A stretch of DNA of 64,000 nt from Microcyclosporella mali. Its lineage: Eukaryota; Ascomycota; Dothideomycetes; Mycosphaerellales; Mycosphaerellaceae. The position numbers and the translations under genes are program-made. Positions within the stretch are counted from its first letter, which is position 1; each line of letters begins with the position of its first letter. Below the pieces are notes generated by a model, which was not told where the DNA came from, did no database searches, and saw nothing but the letters and a program-made list of their open reading frames with translations. The stretch spans positions 620,001 to 684,000 of the forward strand of contig NHNU01000014.1 in the NCBI GenBank assembly GCA_002785985.1, in the 5' to 3' direction. Below are positions 33,683 through 44,400 of this stretch, piece after piece.

Positions 33683-34599
33683 GTTGGCAGGGCAAGCGAA
33701 TGTGCAAGAAACCAGGCTTGAGGAGAACGAATGGGTCGACGGTGGTACCTGACAGGAGCAAGGTGCTTGACTACTCCCTACCTATATGTTTACACCACCA
33801 GTTGAGAAATGCTGACGTGCCCGACGCATTCTCAGCCGTGACCGTGTGTGTCTGGACGATGCCACGTTCGCCTCTCCACATCCTACATGCATCTCCGCAC
33901 TACTCCAGACCCATCATGCTGCTAAAAGCACCGGAGTGCATTTGGCAGGGCGTCTCAGCATGCTTGTTGGCTCGTTCGGAGCGAGGTGTCACAAACTGCT
34001 CTGCAGATTACATTAGATCCGACTAGGTGCTGCCTCGGTGAAAACCCATCCCTTATCATTATGGCGATTGCAAGCGAGAGCTTGAGGGGCGTGGCGATTG
34101 ATCGCGAATGATATGCCTTGCCATGCTGATAGGCGGCGTGATTGACAGATCCCGCATATTCGATGAGTCGATGATGGGCAGTGCATGCATAGATATGGCA
34201 TAGGATGAAGTCGTTGAGAACCTAAAAAGTACTGCGGCAGTCAGATTGGTAGTATTTGTCTCGACAGCCGCTGACATGAGCGTCGATCGAGCGCTTGCTC
34301 AAGTTAGTCGTGGGGTCTGGAGCGCGAGACTAAACCCCACGCTCAGCCCTGTTTCATGAAGCGGACGTGGCTGTCTGCTCTAATGGAAACTCCAGTCGAG
34401 AACCCTGAAATGCGGCTGGCATAGTTGTGAAACGCTCGCTCTGTGCCACGGGCTCTAACGTGAAGAATACATGATCGGGACCATTCCATCGTACGGCCTG
34501 CTTCCCCAGCCGACTCCAGGGAGGGACATTTCTGCCGTGGAGGCTTCTCACAGGTCCGACTCGAACGCATCAACTGAAGTGGGAGAGCGGACCTTGGGG
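33683..34599. other. gene-poor region
   Basis: The 5' part should hold the promoter of the small secreted protein. No gene is supported in the rest. Confidence 0.3.
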
Positions 34600-35360
34600 C
34601 CGCATTGCTTCTTCAGGCCGGAGTGTTCTTGCAATCATGTAATTGGCTCAGTTTGCAATCCGCAGGCTTATCGATCTGACCGGCGGATCCCTTTCCGTTT
34701 TGGGCAGATATTCTGTTGTTGAAGCCTCTCCTCGGGTCCTTTCCATGCGTTGTGTGCGAATAATGTCGCTGGAGACTTACGGCATTCCGCGTTCTTCTCA
34801 TCATATCGTCCATCCCCAATGTTTTGAAGCGGTAGTTGATCAGGAGACGAGCCCCGTCGTCATAAGTCGGTATGCTGCCGGCTTGCATTGTCGCGAGGCG
34901 TCCGGCCCAAATGGCCATGTGAGCAAAGACGAACTACGCGAAGATGTCCTGGGCTTCCGGCCGCGCCGGCTCAGGTCCTTTGGTAACCAGAATAAACATT
35001 GCATGTTGATGGCTGCCCAACAATCGTAATGCATTGGAATACCGACAGTCTCATGCTGCAACATCAAGCAAGACGGCCTGCATTGGCTCGCTTGGCGTGT
35101 AGTTCATGCAAGCGTTTCGTGGTTACATCGTCGTATGAGTGTCTCGACGGCGTAAAGTAGTATTGCTCCGTCATGATAGGCAGGTCAATATATATCCCGG
35201 AGATATCCCAGCGTAGGTAGAGCAGAAACAAGGGCGAGCCGAGCGCGAACCATCTCCTATGCCGTTCGACATAGTCGATACACTCAGGAATGCTGGCATA
35301 CGAATCTTCAGCCAGAATGGCAAGCTTGTTGCAGAACTTCGCGACCGCGCGACACATAAC
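34600..35360 (-). pseudogene. possible relic of a gene of unknown family
   Basis: On the minus strand a frame from 35357 (MCRAVAKFCNKLAILAEDSY) to 35064 is followed, in a nearby frame, by coding-like text. That text reads HAMFILVTKGPEPARPEAQD, then a TAG, then FVFAHMAIWAGRLATMQAGS and DDGARLLINYRFKTLGMDDM, and ends at a good donor (GTAAGT) near 34787. The pieces do not join cleanly and I recognise no family. It may be a decayed gene or chance. Confidence 0.25.
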
Positions 35361-36079
35361 GACTCCGAGTCAGATTATTCCCATCACGTGGTGTTGAAGC
35401 TTCGATGTGAACTTTTTGAGGGAAACATGGCCTTGGAGTTCGAGGCCGGCATCCGGCACAGCAACGCGGGGCATGCTCAGTCCAGAACCGAATCTTTCGC
35501 GATCTTGCAGAGCTTCTTATGTTGTCTTGAACGAGGAAATATTCCACTATTCGTCACTATGTGGGTGTGGAACAGGCATTGGATTTGGTACTGTCCCGGT
35601 TGCTGATGAGAGCGAGAAGAAGGGAGTAACAGCTAGATTAACTCCGAACGCTAACCTCAAGTAGCGCTAGTCTGTGAGCCCCTGGCCATGTGCCAAAGGG
35701 CCCTTCGGACACACTCGATGATTTCTAGAATCCTCACTTCATCTTTGCTGCACGCCTATCACCAACAGCCACAGGACGACTTGCTTCGCCCATTCAACTC
35801 GTATCTGCTCTCTATCAGGAGTATGATTTGATAAAGTACCCAGATCTGTTGAAATCAATGGGCTAGCACGACCATGGAGCCCACAGGACCATGGCTTACT
35901 GCGTTCTGCCAACATCAGTATACTGTGACTTAACACGAATGTAAGATCCTGGCTGCCGAGCAATGAAATTCAAGATACGTTGATATGTTAACAGCACCCA
36001 ACAGATAAGCATCGGCTCAACCGCACTCATGATTTGCTTTCAAGCCTCTGTCTACCCTTTGCAAACCCCAACCCGCAGA
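35361..36079. other. gene-poor region
   Basis: I see nothing that supports a gene here. Confidence 0.3.
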
Positions 36080-37383
36080 CTAGAAGTCACGTGAAGCCAA
36101 GTATGCATGGATTTGCTTGAACGAACTTGGCGAAGAATAATGCAGATTCGCAGAGTGTCCAGTCGCGTCTGGGATGATGTAGCTGTAGTCCGCAGCAGCT
36201 GGGAAGAACCCTTTTGCTTCCTCCAACTTGTTAGTTGGAGCTAGGCAATCTGCGCCGCCGATCAGGTTGTTGCATACGATCGCGTCTTGCTTGCCGGTGA
36301 CCACAAAAACGGAGCCAGTGAAAGCGTTCGCTGGAGTGACGCCGTAGAAGAGGGTGGCGAGCTCACCGAGAGCAACGGTACCCTCGTTGTCGAAGTCGTA
36401 TTGAGCGATGGCTGGGTCGAAACCACCGACCCCATCGACAGTGTAGAGACCGTACACTCGGCCAGGCTCGTACGATTGAGCGAGATAGCCCACTGGAAGA
36501 CTGGCGAAGCGTGGGTAGACTAGCTGAGCTGGTTCCGCGATTCCAGCTGCGAGCGGTACCAAACCTTCAATGAAGCGACCAGTGTAGCCAGTCAGCACGA
36601 AAGCGTCAACGTCGTCGGGGTAAGTGGCCGCGATAGCATTGCCTTGGATCGAACCGTAGGAATGACCCACGTACTAGCTGGAGTAAGTAAGACACAGGCA
36701 ATGGGGAAGGGCATATCTTACGATGACCTTGCTGAACGCTGTGTCGCCCACTGGGCCACCGAGTGTTCCGCTTCGCAGCATGGTGATAATTTCATGCGCA
36801 ATCGCAGCTTGAAGGGCCATCTGGACCACAGCAACGGGATCTGCCTTGGTGCTGTTGCCAGATCCTAGGTTATCAATGGAGATGGTAGGGTAACCATTCT
36901 ATAGGTAAGCCCTATATCAGCCAAAGTCTTTGGATCCGACAGTGCAAGCCAACATACATCAGAAGCCACCTTGATATAGCTATAGTGTTCTCCGTCGAAA
37001 CCCTCGGGATACGTGAGACCACTCCAGTAGTTCTTCGTGTTCGTGATCGCATGCTGTAGATACTGGATGGTATTCGCCCGCGAGGCATCGTACACGGCTG
37101 GCTCGCAGTATCTTGCGCTCATCTCGAAGTCGCCAGACTGCTCGACACCACCCACACCACCGAGCAGACCTGCTGCACCGGCAGAGAGCTGACTGACGAG
37201 ATAATCCGTGAGCACGATGCCGTTTGAAAGATTGGCGGGGATGTTGGAGGCCGGGATCAAATTCGGGCTCGAGGCGTGCACAGGAATCAGGAAGTCTGTG
37301 CATGTTGGGCCACGCTTGGCAAGGGTGGCAGCTTGAGCGATGACTGAGACCCCTGCAAGGGCGACGAGGAGGTTGTGTACCAT
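36080..37383 (-). CDS. secreted alpha/beta hydrolase
   Basis: Three exons on the minus strand, 37383-36958, 36898-36722 and 36673-36080, with introns of 59 and 48 nt both in phase 0, give 398 aa. A signal peptide (MVHNLLVALAGVSVIAQA) opens the protein. The nucleophile elbow is GHSYGS (Ser206), formed right after the second intron. A candidate acid is in VVTGKQDAIVC and the histidine in PDATGHSANLHY. This is the layout of secreted fungal AB-hydrolases of the lipase/esterase type. Several Asn-X-Ser/Thr sites are present. The substrate is unknown. It is divergent from the peroxidase gene. Confidence 0.88.
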
Positions 37384-38275
37384 GATTAGCTGGAAGAGAT
37401 GAAGGATCCCAGGGCTTGTCTAGAGAGCCGTGAATTCCAGCTCGACAAATTTCCTTCTACGGCTGCTTTAATGTATTTTCCGATTTCTCTGCCTATGGTA
37501 ATGCTCAGATAGTATTCAGATAGCCCAAGGACTGGCAGTGTAGTATATGCACGGATGGCAGTCAAGTTCGGAGTGTACCGCGGAGATGATATGTCAGGCA
37601 GGAGAATTGCATTCTCATGCTGAGACGGATGCTTGGGTTTTCTGGTATAGCCCGAGCATCGACCGAGAAATATTGACGAAGTGAGTGCTCCAACGTCATT
37701 ATAGCCAATATTTGGAATTCGGATCACACTGTAGCCGTACTTCAGCATGTCGCAGGAGATAACGACGTGTCGAAATGTCTGAGAGAAGCTACCGGACCAG
37801 GAGATGCCCAATTGTGATAGAATGATAAGCATCAAGACTTCCTCGAAATGGTAATAGCTAAAAGCAAGTTAGCTGTCGATCAGCAACTTTAACAAGGGTA
37901 TAGACACTACACATTCACGGAGATACAGCAGCCAAGCCAGCCAAGGCGTTGTACGGTATTGAGATGTAGATCATTCATCTCTGTGGCTTTCGGATCGATT
38001 GCCGCAAGAAACAATGCCTCGAGCGACCAATTGCAAAACAGAAAGAGTATCGATTTGGAACGACAGCAGTCCAGTCTAGTGCCTTATCTATGGAGTGCAT
38101 AGTTTCTTCACACTTCATTTCAGGGTCCAGGTCAAGCTCTAGTACATTCTCTCGTCAGCCATCATCATGAAGCGTGCAGTGGTGAGGCGGAAAGTCGCAT
38201 TACTGCTTGGGATATTAGTACTAATTCCTGTTCTCCCGTTGGCTCATGCCATCTTTCTGCAAGACACTTACGAAC
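37384..38275. promoter_or_regulatory. divergent intergenic region, secreted hydrolase / peroxidase
   Basis: It lies between two secreted-enzyme genes. It includes an ATG at 38167 that opens a frame overlapping the peroxidase start out of frame (see findings). A minus-strand frame at 37386-37835 has no recognisable features. Confidence 0.35.
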
Positions 38276-39283
38276 ATGCATCGTTTCATCGCGTTTGTTG
38301 TGCTGGTGGGCGCGAACGTTGTTGCCGGCCTGGCTGGGAGGTCATTCGCAAGACCATGGTCCGCGACCGCATACGAAAACTGGTCACCGGCTGGCCCTGG
38401 CGATCGTGAGTGAGGTCAGATTGCACTCTGGCTTCATGTTGCTAACGAGACTGTAGTCCGGTCTCCATGTCCGCTCATGAATTCGTTCGCCAATCACCAT
38501 TTCATTCCCCATGGTAAGCGATTAAGTTTAGAGATCAGACACAGCATCTGATATTATATACCATAGACGGTCGTAACATCACGATACCTCTGATGCAAGA
38601 TGTGTTCAAGAAGTACATCAATGTCGGATCCGATGTTGCAGTGAAGCTTGGCACCGCTTCTCTCAGCATTGTTGGACCCAACGCGACTTCGTTCACCTTG
38701 AAGGATATTCGTGCCCACGATGTGATTGAGCACGACGGCAGCATTAGGTAACATTCGCCCGACGAGCCGCTCTGATGTACTCCATTGATAGTCGATCGAA
38801 CAGCCGAAGCGATTTTGCCCTTGGAGACGACTTCAGCTTCAACTACACATATTTCTCTGAGGCTGCAGCCTATTTCGCAAAGCCCACAATCAACGTGACT
38901 GATGCCGCAGATGCCCGGTTTGCAAGGATGAGTACTATGATGAAGGTCAACCCTCAATTCAACCTGACTGCTGGCGGTCTGACGGGCAGTTTCCTGGAGC
39001 AAAGCTTCTACTTGAGCATCTTTGGCGATCCATATGTGGGAGTTGCAAAGAGTAGTTGGGTGAAATACTGGTTCGGTAAGTCCGGCTTTTCACTGTATCT
39101 TGGACTTATGTTTCAGAGTTGACCCTTTTTCTTCTTACAGTGGAAGAGAGGCTACCCACGCATCTGGGCTGGCAGCCAAGGGCATTGGAGACCAATCTGA
39201 CAACTTTGACGGCGATGGCCGCACGGGTTATGGCAGCCACCCCGGATCATGTCGTCGCTCCGCCATCTTCATTCAGCCCATAA
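38276..39283 (+). CDS. secreted heme-thiolate peroxidase (chloroperoxidase / unspecific-peroxygenase family)
   Basis: Five exons, 38276-38405, 38457-38513, 38567-38747, 38792-39075 and 39141-39283, close in phase to 264 aa. A hydrophobic N-terminus (MHRFIAFVVLVGANVVAGLA) suggests secretion. The second and third exons carry the family hallmark PCPLMNSFANHHFIPHDGRN, in which the first cysteine is the axial thiolate ligand of heme. The acid-base motif EHDGSISR lies at the third intron, and several N-glycosylation sites follow (NATS, NYTY, NVTD, NLTA). Members use hydrogen peroxide to halogenate or oxygenate C-H bonds; the length fits the short peroxygenase branch. The substrate is unknown. Confidence 0.88.
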
Positions 39284-39753
39284 CTTAGTGTTGTACACAT
39301 TGCGGCTTGTAGGACCATGGTCAGGCGCCTTTCGTTCCGTAGCAAGCAGTACCATTTCCTGTCAATGTGCCTGTGCATGCCAGCATTGAAAACACGGATC
39401 AGATATAGCCAAAAGACCATGTGGTGATGGTGGTGAATCGAAAGCCCGCATCCGATCTTACTTCTTCCGTGATTTCGACCTGGAGTGGACGTGATGGTTA
39501 CTGGAACGTCGCGCAAGGATGAGGTGCTCGATGTGATGATGTGTATCAATTTCGAAGAAACCCCTTGCACGAGGCCGATGCGTTGAAATTAGGCTTTAAC
39601 GCTAGATCGGCCCCAATCACATGTCACCGGCCCGAGCTCCGCTCTGGACCCTCGAGCCTTCGACCACAGCAAAAAGTTTCCTGAGCCTTCACTTCTATCT
39701 TTGCGCCAAGCGGACTCGCACTACATCTCTGCTAAGACACGCTGCTCGCCAAC
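39284..39753. other. intergenic region upstream of PWP1
   Basis: I see no gene. It presumably holds the PWP1 promoter. Confidence 0.35.
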
Positions 39754-41379
39754 ATGACTTCCATGATCACTGCGACAGCATGGGTCCCTCGTGGCCATGC
39801 GGCCGCGTTCCCCACCAAATACCACATGGACGACGAAGAATACTCGCGCATAGCGAAGCTAGCGAAGCTGGAACTTGATGATGCGAAAGAAGGCTTAGAG
39901 AAAGCCAAAGATGCATTGGACAAGGTCACTCTCGGGGAGACTGATGGCGCTGGAGAGATAGAGAGTGAGGATGAGAGCGACGACGATGAGGACATTGCAA
40001 AAGACGATGACCTGAAAGAATACGACATGGAGCATTACGACGACGAGCCCGAAGTCCCAGACGAAGACGACGACGAGCCGACAGGAGGCATTTTCAGCAA
40101 CATCAAATCGCTCGCATACCACACGGATAATAATGAAGATCCATACTTGACGCTCCCCGAAAATGGCGAAGCGTCCGACGACGAAGAGCGAGAAGAGCTG
40201 CAGATTTTACCTACAGACAGTGTAGTACTGGCAGCGAGAATCGAAGACGAAGTAGCACATTTGGAGGTCTACGTATACGAGGACGAAGCAGATAATCTCT
40301 ACGTACACCACGATGTTATGCTCCCTGCGATACCGCTATGCGTGGAGTGGATAGGCACCAGGCCTGGAAAGGATACAGGTGAGGGTGGAAACTATGCGGC
40401 AGTAGGGACGATGGATCCAGACATCGAGCTCTGGGATCTGGACATCGTGGATTGCATGTACCCGAACGCGGTCCTTGGCCAAAGCTCTCAGTCAATGCCA
40501 GAGATGCCAGAGCCTTTGACCAAGAAGAAGAAAAAGAAGAGCAAGAAAGCGAACGACGCATACCACGTTGACTCTGTCTTGTCTCTTGCAGCGAACAGAG
40601 ATCACCGAAATCTCCTTGCCAGTGCATCAGCAGACAAAACCGTCAAGCTATGGGATCTCAACACCTGCACCACCGCACACTCGTATACCCACCACACCGA
40701 CAAGGTCTGCGCTCTCGCGTGGCATCCGTCCCAAAGCTCTGTTCTGCTCTCTGGAAGCTACGATCGCACGATCGTCGCCGCGGATATGCGCGCACCGGAA
40801 GCCGTAACATCTCGCTGGGGAGTTGAAAGCGACGTTGAGCAGCTTCGCTGGGACCCTCACGACGAAAACAAATTTTATGTAAGCACCGAGAACGGAGTCC
40901 TGCATTGCTTCGATGCACGTACTCTGCCCTCGACTCCCGAACAGAGTAAAGCTTTGTGGCGATTACAAGCGCACGAAAAAAGCTTATCGAGCTTCTCTCT
41001 CAATCCTGCTGTCCCTGGTTTCATTGCCACAGGGTCAACAGATCGGACCGTCAAGCTCTGGAACGTTACGGAGTCAGGTCCCAGTATGGTCGTCTCCCGC
41101 GATCTCGAAGTCGGCAAGGTTTTCTCTGCCAACTTCGCCCCCGACAAGGAGATAGCATTCAGACTCGCCATCGCGGGTAGCAAAGGCGCTATGCAGGTAT
41201 GGGACACCAGCACAAATAAAGCTGTGAGGGAGGCTTTCGCGACTCGTATCATGATGCCGGAGGGCGATATCAAGGAGCGACTTGTAGGTGTTACTGAAGA
41301 TGATGAGGTGGAAGAGGAGGAGGCTGAGGCCGAGGAGCATGGAGGTGAGGGCGGTTGGGAGAGTATGGACGAGGATTAG
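39754..41379 (+). CDS. PWP1: PWP1, WD40 ribosome-biogenesis protein
   Basis: An intronless frame of 541 aa starting MTSMITATAWVPRGHAAAFP, the conserved Pwp1 opening. A long acidic stretch lies at about 65-110 and at the C-terminus. The middle has a lysine cluster (TKKKKKKSKKAND). WD repeats include SASADKTVKLWDLNTC, LSGSYDRTIVAADMR and GSTDRTVKLWNVTE, matching the Pwp1 beta-propeller. Pwp1 is nucleolar and acts in 60S subunit assembly, including 25S/5.8S processing. It is convergent with BRR2, with only 87 bp between stops. Confidence 0.93.
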   Translation: MTSMITATAWVPRGHAAAFPTKYHMDDEEYSRIAKLAKLELDDAKEGLEKAKDALDKVTLGETDGAGEIESEDESDDDEDIAKDDDLKEYDMEHYDDEPEVPDEDDDEPTGGIFSNIKSLAYHTDNNEDPYLTLPENGEASDDEEREELQILPTDSVVLAARIEDEVAHLEVYVYEDEADNLYVHHDVMLPAIPLCVEWIGTRPGKDTGEGGNYAAVGTMDPDIELWDLDIVDCMYPNAVLGQSSQSMPEMPEPLTKKKKKKSKKANDAYHVDSVLSLAANRDHRNLLASASADKTVKLWDLNTCTTAHSYTHHTDKVCALAWHPSQSSVLLSGSYDRTIVAADMRAPEAVTSRWGVESDVEQLRWDPHDENKFYVSTENGVLHCFDARTLPSTPEQSKALWRLQAHEKSLSSFSLNPAVPGFIATGSTDRTVKLWNVTESGPSMVVSRDLEVGKVFSANFAPDKEIAFRLAIAGSKGAMQVWDTSTNKAVREAFATRIMMPEGDIKERLVGVTEDDEVEEEEAEAEEHGGEGGWESMDED

Positions 41380-41466
41380 ACCAGACAAACCCAAAACATC
41401 TTAATGTGCATCCACAAACACGGGTATCATTACACTCTTCACATCATTTCTCTCTATGTACAAATT

Positions 41467-44400
41467 CTACTCCTCTTCTTCCTCGTCCTCGTCATCCTCA
41501 TCCATGCCCTCTGCAGCATCGACCTCGAATGTCGGAGCCTGATCAACTCCCACATACGAATCGCTCATCAAGAATAAAGTAAGCTCATGCTTGCCTGGCG
41601 TAGGCAGCACGACTTCCAACCTCGTCTTCAGCTCCCTAGCGATCGTAACGCGCTTGATGGCGAGCAAGTTCTTCGTACTCTCCTCGCCCACAACAAGCCA
41701 CCAGTTCTCCGTCTTCTCAGCGGGGTAGAAAGGCGCATGGACTACTACATTAGGCTCCTCGTCCTCGTCAACTTGTCTCTGTATCGACACATTGACATAG
41801 CTAGGAGAGCCAGAAGTGACGTTCTCCGGATCTTCCACTTCAAAGTCGAGCTCCACATTTGGATAGCGTTCGTTGATGAAGCGTGCGGCATTTGCGAGTT
41901 CGACGTTGCTGAGACCGAGGCCTTGCATGAGCTTGGCATGGTTGGGGTTCTCGTCGGGGTCCATCGCATCTTGAAACTCGAAGACATCTTTGATGCCAAA
42001 CCTGCCGCAGACTTCAATCCTCTCGTCCTCGAGATGCGGAATCTGCTTCAGAGGCGAGTCGCGATCCCATATGGCTTGAACCACCATTTGACACATCTCC
42101 ATAGCACTCATAGCGTTCAAGTGACCCTCCGAAGACAAGACGTCAACGCAGGCGCTGAGCAAGTTAAGGACCTTACGCAAGATCATCTCCTGATCTTTGG
42201 CGAGATCAGTAGGCAATTGCATCCGGGAGAAGTGCGCCTGGAGGAGCACAGCCGCCTTGAAGTGAGGTGACTCGAAATTTACCTCTGGCAGCTTGACAGG
42301 GACGCGATCATATATGCGTTGCAGAACGTGCTCCTCGTGCCTGCGGATTTGGATGTCTTCAAATTCGTTGGCTGCTGTGACGATCTCGAGGATGCCCTTC
42401 AGCTTGGTGTCTCGTTTGAGCGACAGCAGCAAAGTCTGCATCGTGTAGAAGGAGATGTTGTAGTAAGCAGCGATCATGGCAGCGTTGAGTGGGGTAATCG
42501 TATCTTCGTCCTCGTCCAGCTCGATAATCTTGGCATCGTTCAAGTCCTTGAGCGTCGCCTCGACTTGTTCGGACAGATACGCGCTCAAGCCCTCATGTGA
42601 AGTGTCAGTCAAGCCATAAAAGCTCGGATTGGCCAGAAGACGTCTGTAGAAGTAGGTGTAGGTCGTCCAGTCCACTGCGTCCTGAGTGGATTCAATCGTC
42701 TTAGTGCTGACCTCTGTGATGAAAGCGTCATGAAGGTACGACTGAAGTTGACTCTCGATAGGTAAAGCCTCGGATAGGAACTTCTTGTAGTAGTTGCGCT
42801 TGACGTCTGGACACATGAGCACACCACGACAATCTTTATCGTCCAATGGTCGTCCAGCCTTGCCAAACATCTGCAGCACGTCACTAATGGGGTAGTCGAG
42901 GTAGCGATGCTCACGACCTTCGAAGAATTGTGTTCCCATCACAATGACAAGGTGCGCATTGCTTTGAATCTCCCAGGAGCAGTCTCGTGATACCAACATG
43001 ACCTGTGCAGCGCCTTGCGTGAACAAGGACTCCGAGATACGTTTGTCCGAGTCGCTGAGGGCCTCATGGTAGTATGCAATGCCATGGGAGAGGGACTCGG
43101 CCAAAGATTTCTCTTTGATACGTGACATGATCGGGGCAAGTTGTTCGACATCAGCATGCAGGAAACGGTCCTCGTCGTCATCTGCGACGCACGCAGCGAG
43201 CAAGTCTTGGGCCGTTGCTCGGACCTGCTTGCGACTCGGAACAAAAACCATGGCAGGTTTGTCATCACCAGCATACTGCAGAACAGCTTGGTACATCGGC
43301 TTCGTCATGGCGATCATTAGTGATGGAAAGTGCGGAATGTTGAAGGTCTGCAGGTGGAGGTTCAGCGGCAACGGACGACTGTTCGGGCTGAAGTTGAAAA
43401 TCGTGTGCTTGCTGCAGCCAATCCACTCCCCGACATCCCTGGCATTGGACAATGAGACGCTGAGGCCAATGGTGCGCAAATCGTTCTCAAGCTGAACTTT
43501 GATAGCCTGCGAGCGAGACATGACAGCTTCGTAGACATAGCCGTTGTGGCCGCCCAGCATGTGCAGATCGTCGGCAATGATGAGGCTTACGTTCTGCACG
43601 TTCTTCCTACGTTGCCATTGGCGGGACATCATGTCCCATTGCGCTGGCGTTGCGAGGATCAAGTGGCCCTTTTCAAGCAGTTTCAGATCAGCAGTGGTCT
43701 CTCCCGTGAGCCTGACTACCTGCTTGCCACCCGCGAGGTTACTCAGTCTAGGCTGCCAGGCTTTATACCGAGCATCAACCTGATCCTGAAATGGCGCGAT
43801 ATAGACTGCTTTCCCGCCGTTGGCCTTGGTGAAGTGACGGAGGAGAGTAAACTCGGCGCAGATTGTTTTGCCACTTCCAGTCGGAGCGCCAACAAAGACA
43901 TTGTCGTCTGACTGGAAGAGCGCATTATAGGTCTGTGTCTGGATCTTGTTGAACTGCGACCAGTTCGGGTAGAGACCAACGTACTCTGGCCTTTTCAAGG
44001 CTTCAACCGGTAGAGGCTGCATATCCAAGAGGGGTGTATGTGGCGGAAACTTCTCCGGTAAGACCAGCTTCTGGAAAGAGAGCGTGAGTTTGCTCTCCGC
44101 GTGCATCCATCTGTCACTGATGACCGAGATGAAGTAATTGGGAGGCATAGGCTCGGTGATTGGCACCGTAAATTCAACAAGGTGCTCGTTCATCTCCGCT
44201 GTGGCATAATCTCTGCGTAGCAGAAACTGATCGTGGAACAAAATGTCCTCGCCATCGCAATCTTCTACCATGATCCACCAGTTCTCGGCACGACCATGAA
44301 TTGCATCGTCCCACTCGAATTTTGGGGTGAGGGTGAGCTCAACGCGAAGCAAACTTCTGGTAATCGGCTGACACTGGGCTTGCAGCTCGAGACGGGGGAA

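Noticed and set aside
33480..33752. Plus-strand acidic frame of 90 codons
   Set aside because: It is the antisense shadow of exon 1 and part of exon 2 of the secreted Ser/Pro-rich protein, whose splice sites and signal peptide are far more convincing.
37386..37835. Minus-strand frame of 149 codons
   Set aside because: It lies in the divergent promoter region between two secreted-enzyme genes, with no recognisable motif or convincing start.
41587..42270. Long plus-strand frame of 227 codons antisense to BRR2
   Set aside because: It lies wholly inside the BRR2 coding sequence, has no family features, and is the expected shadow of a GC-balanced coding strand.
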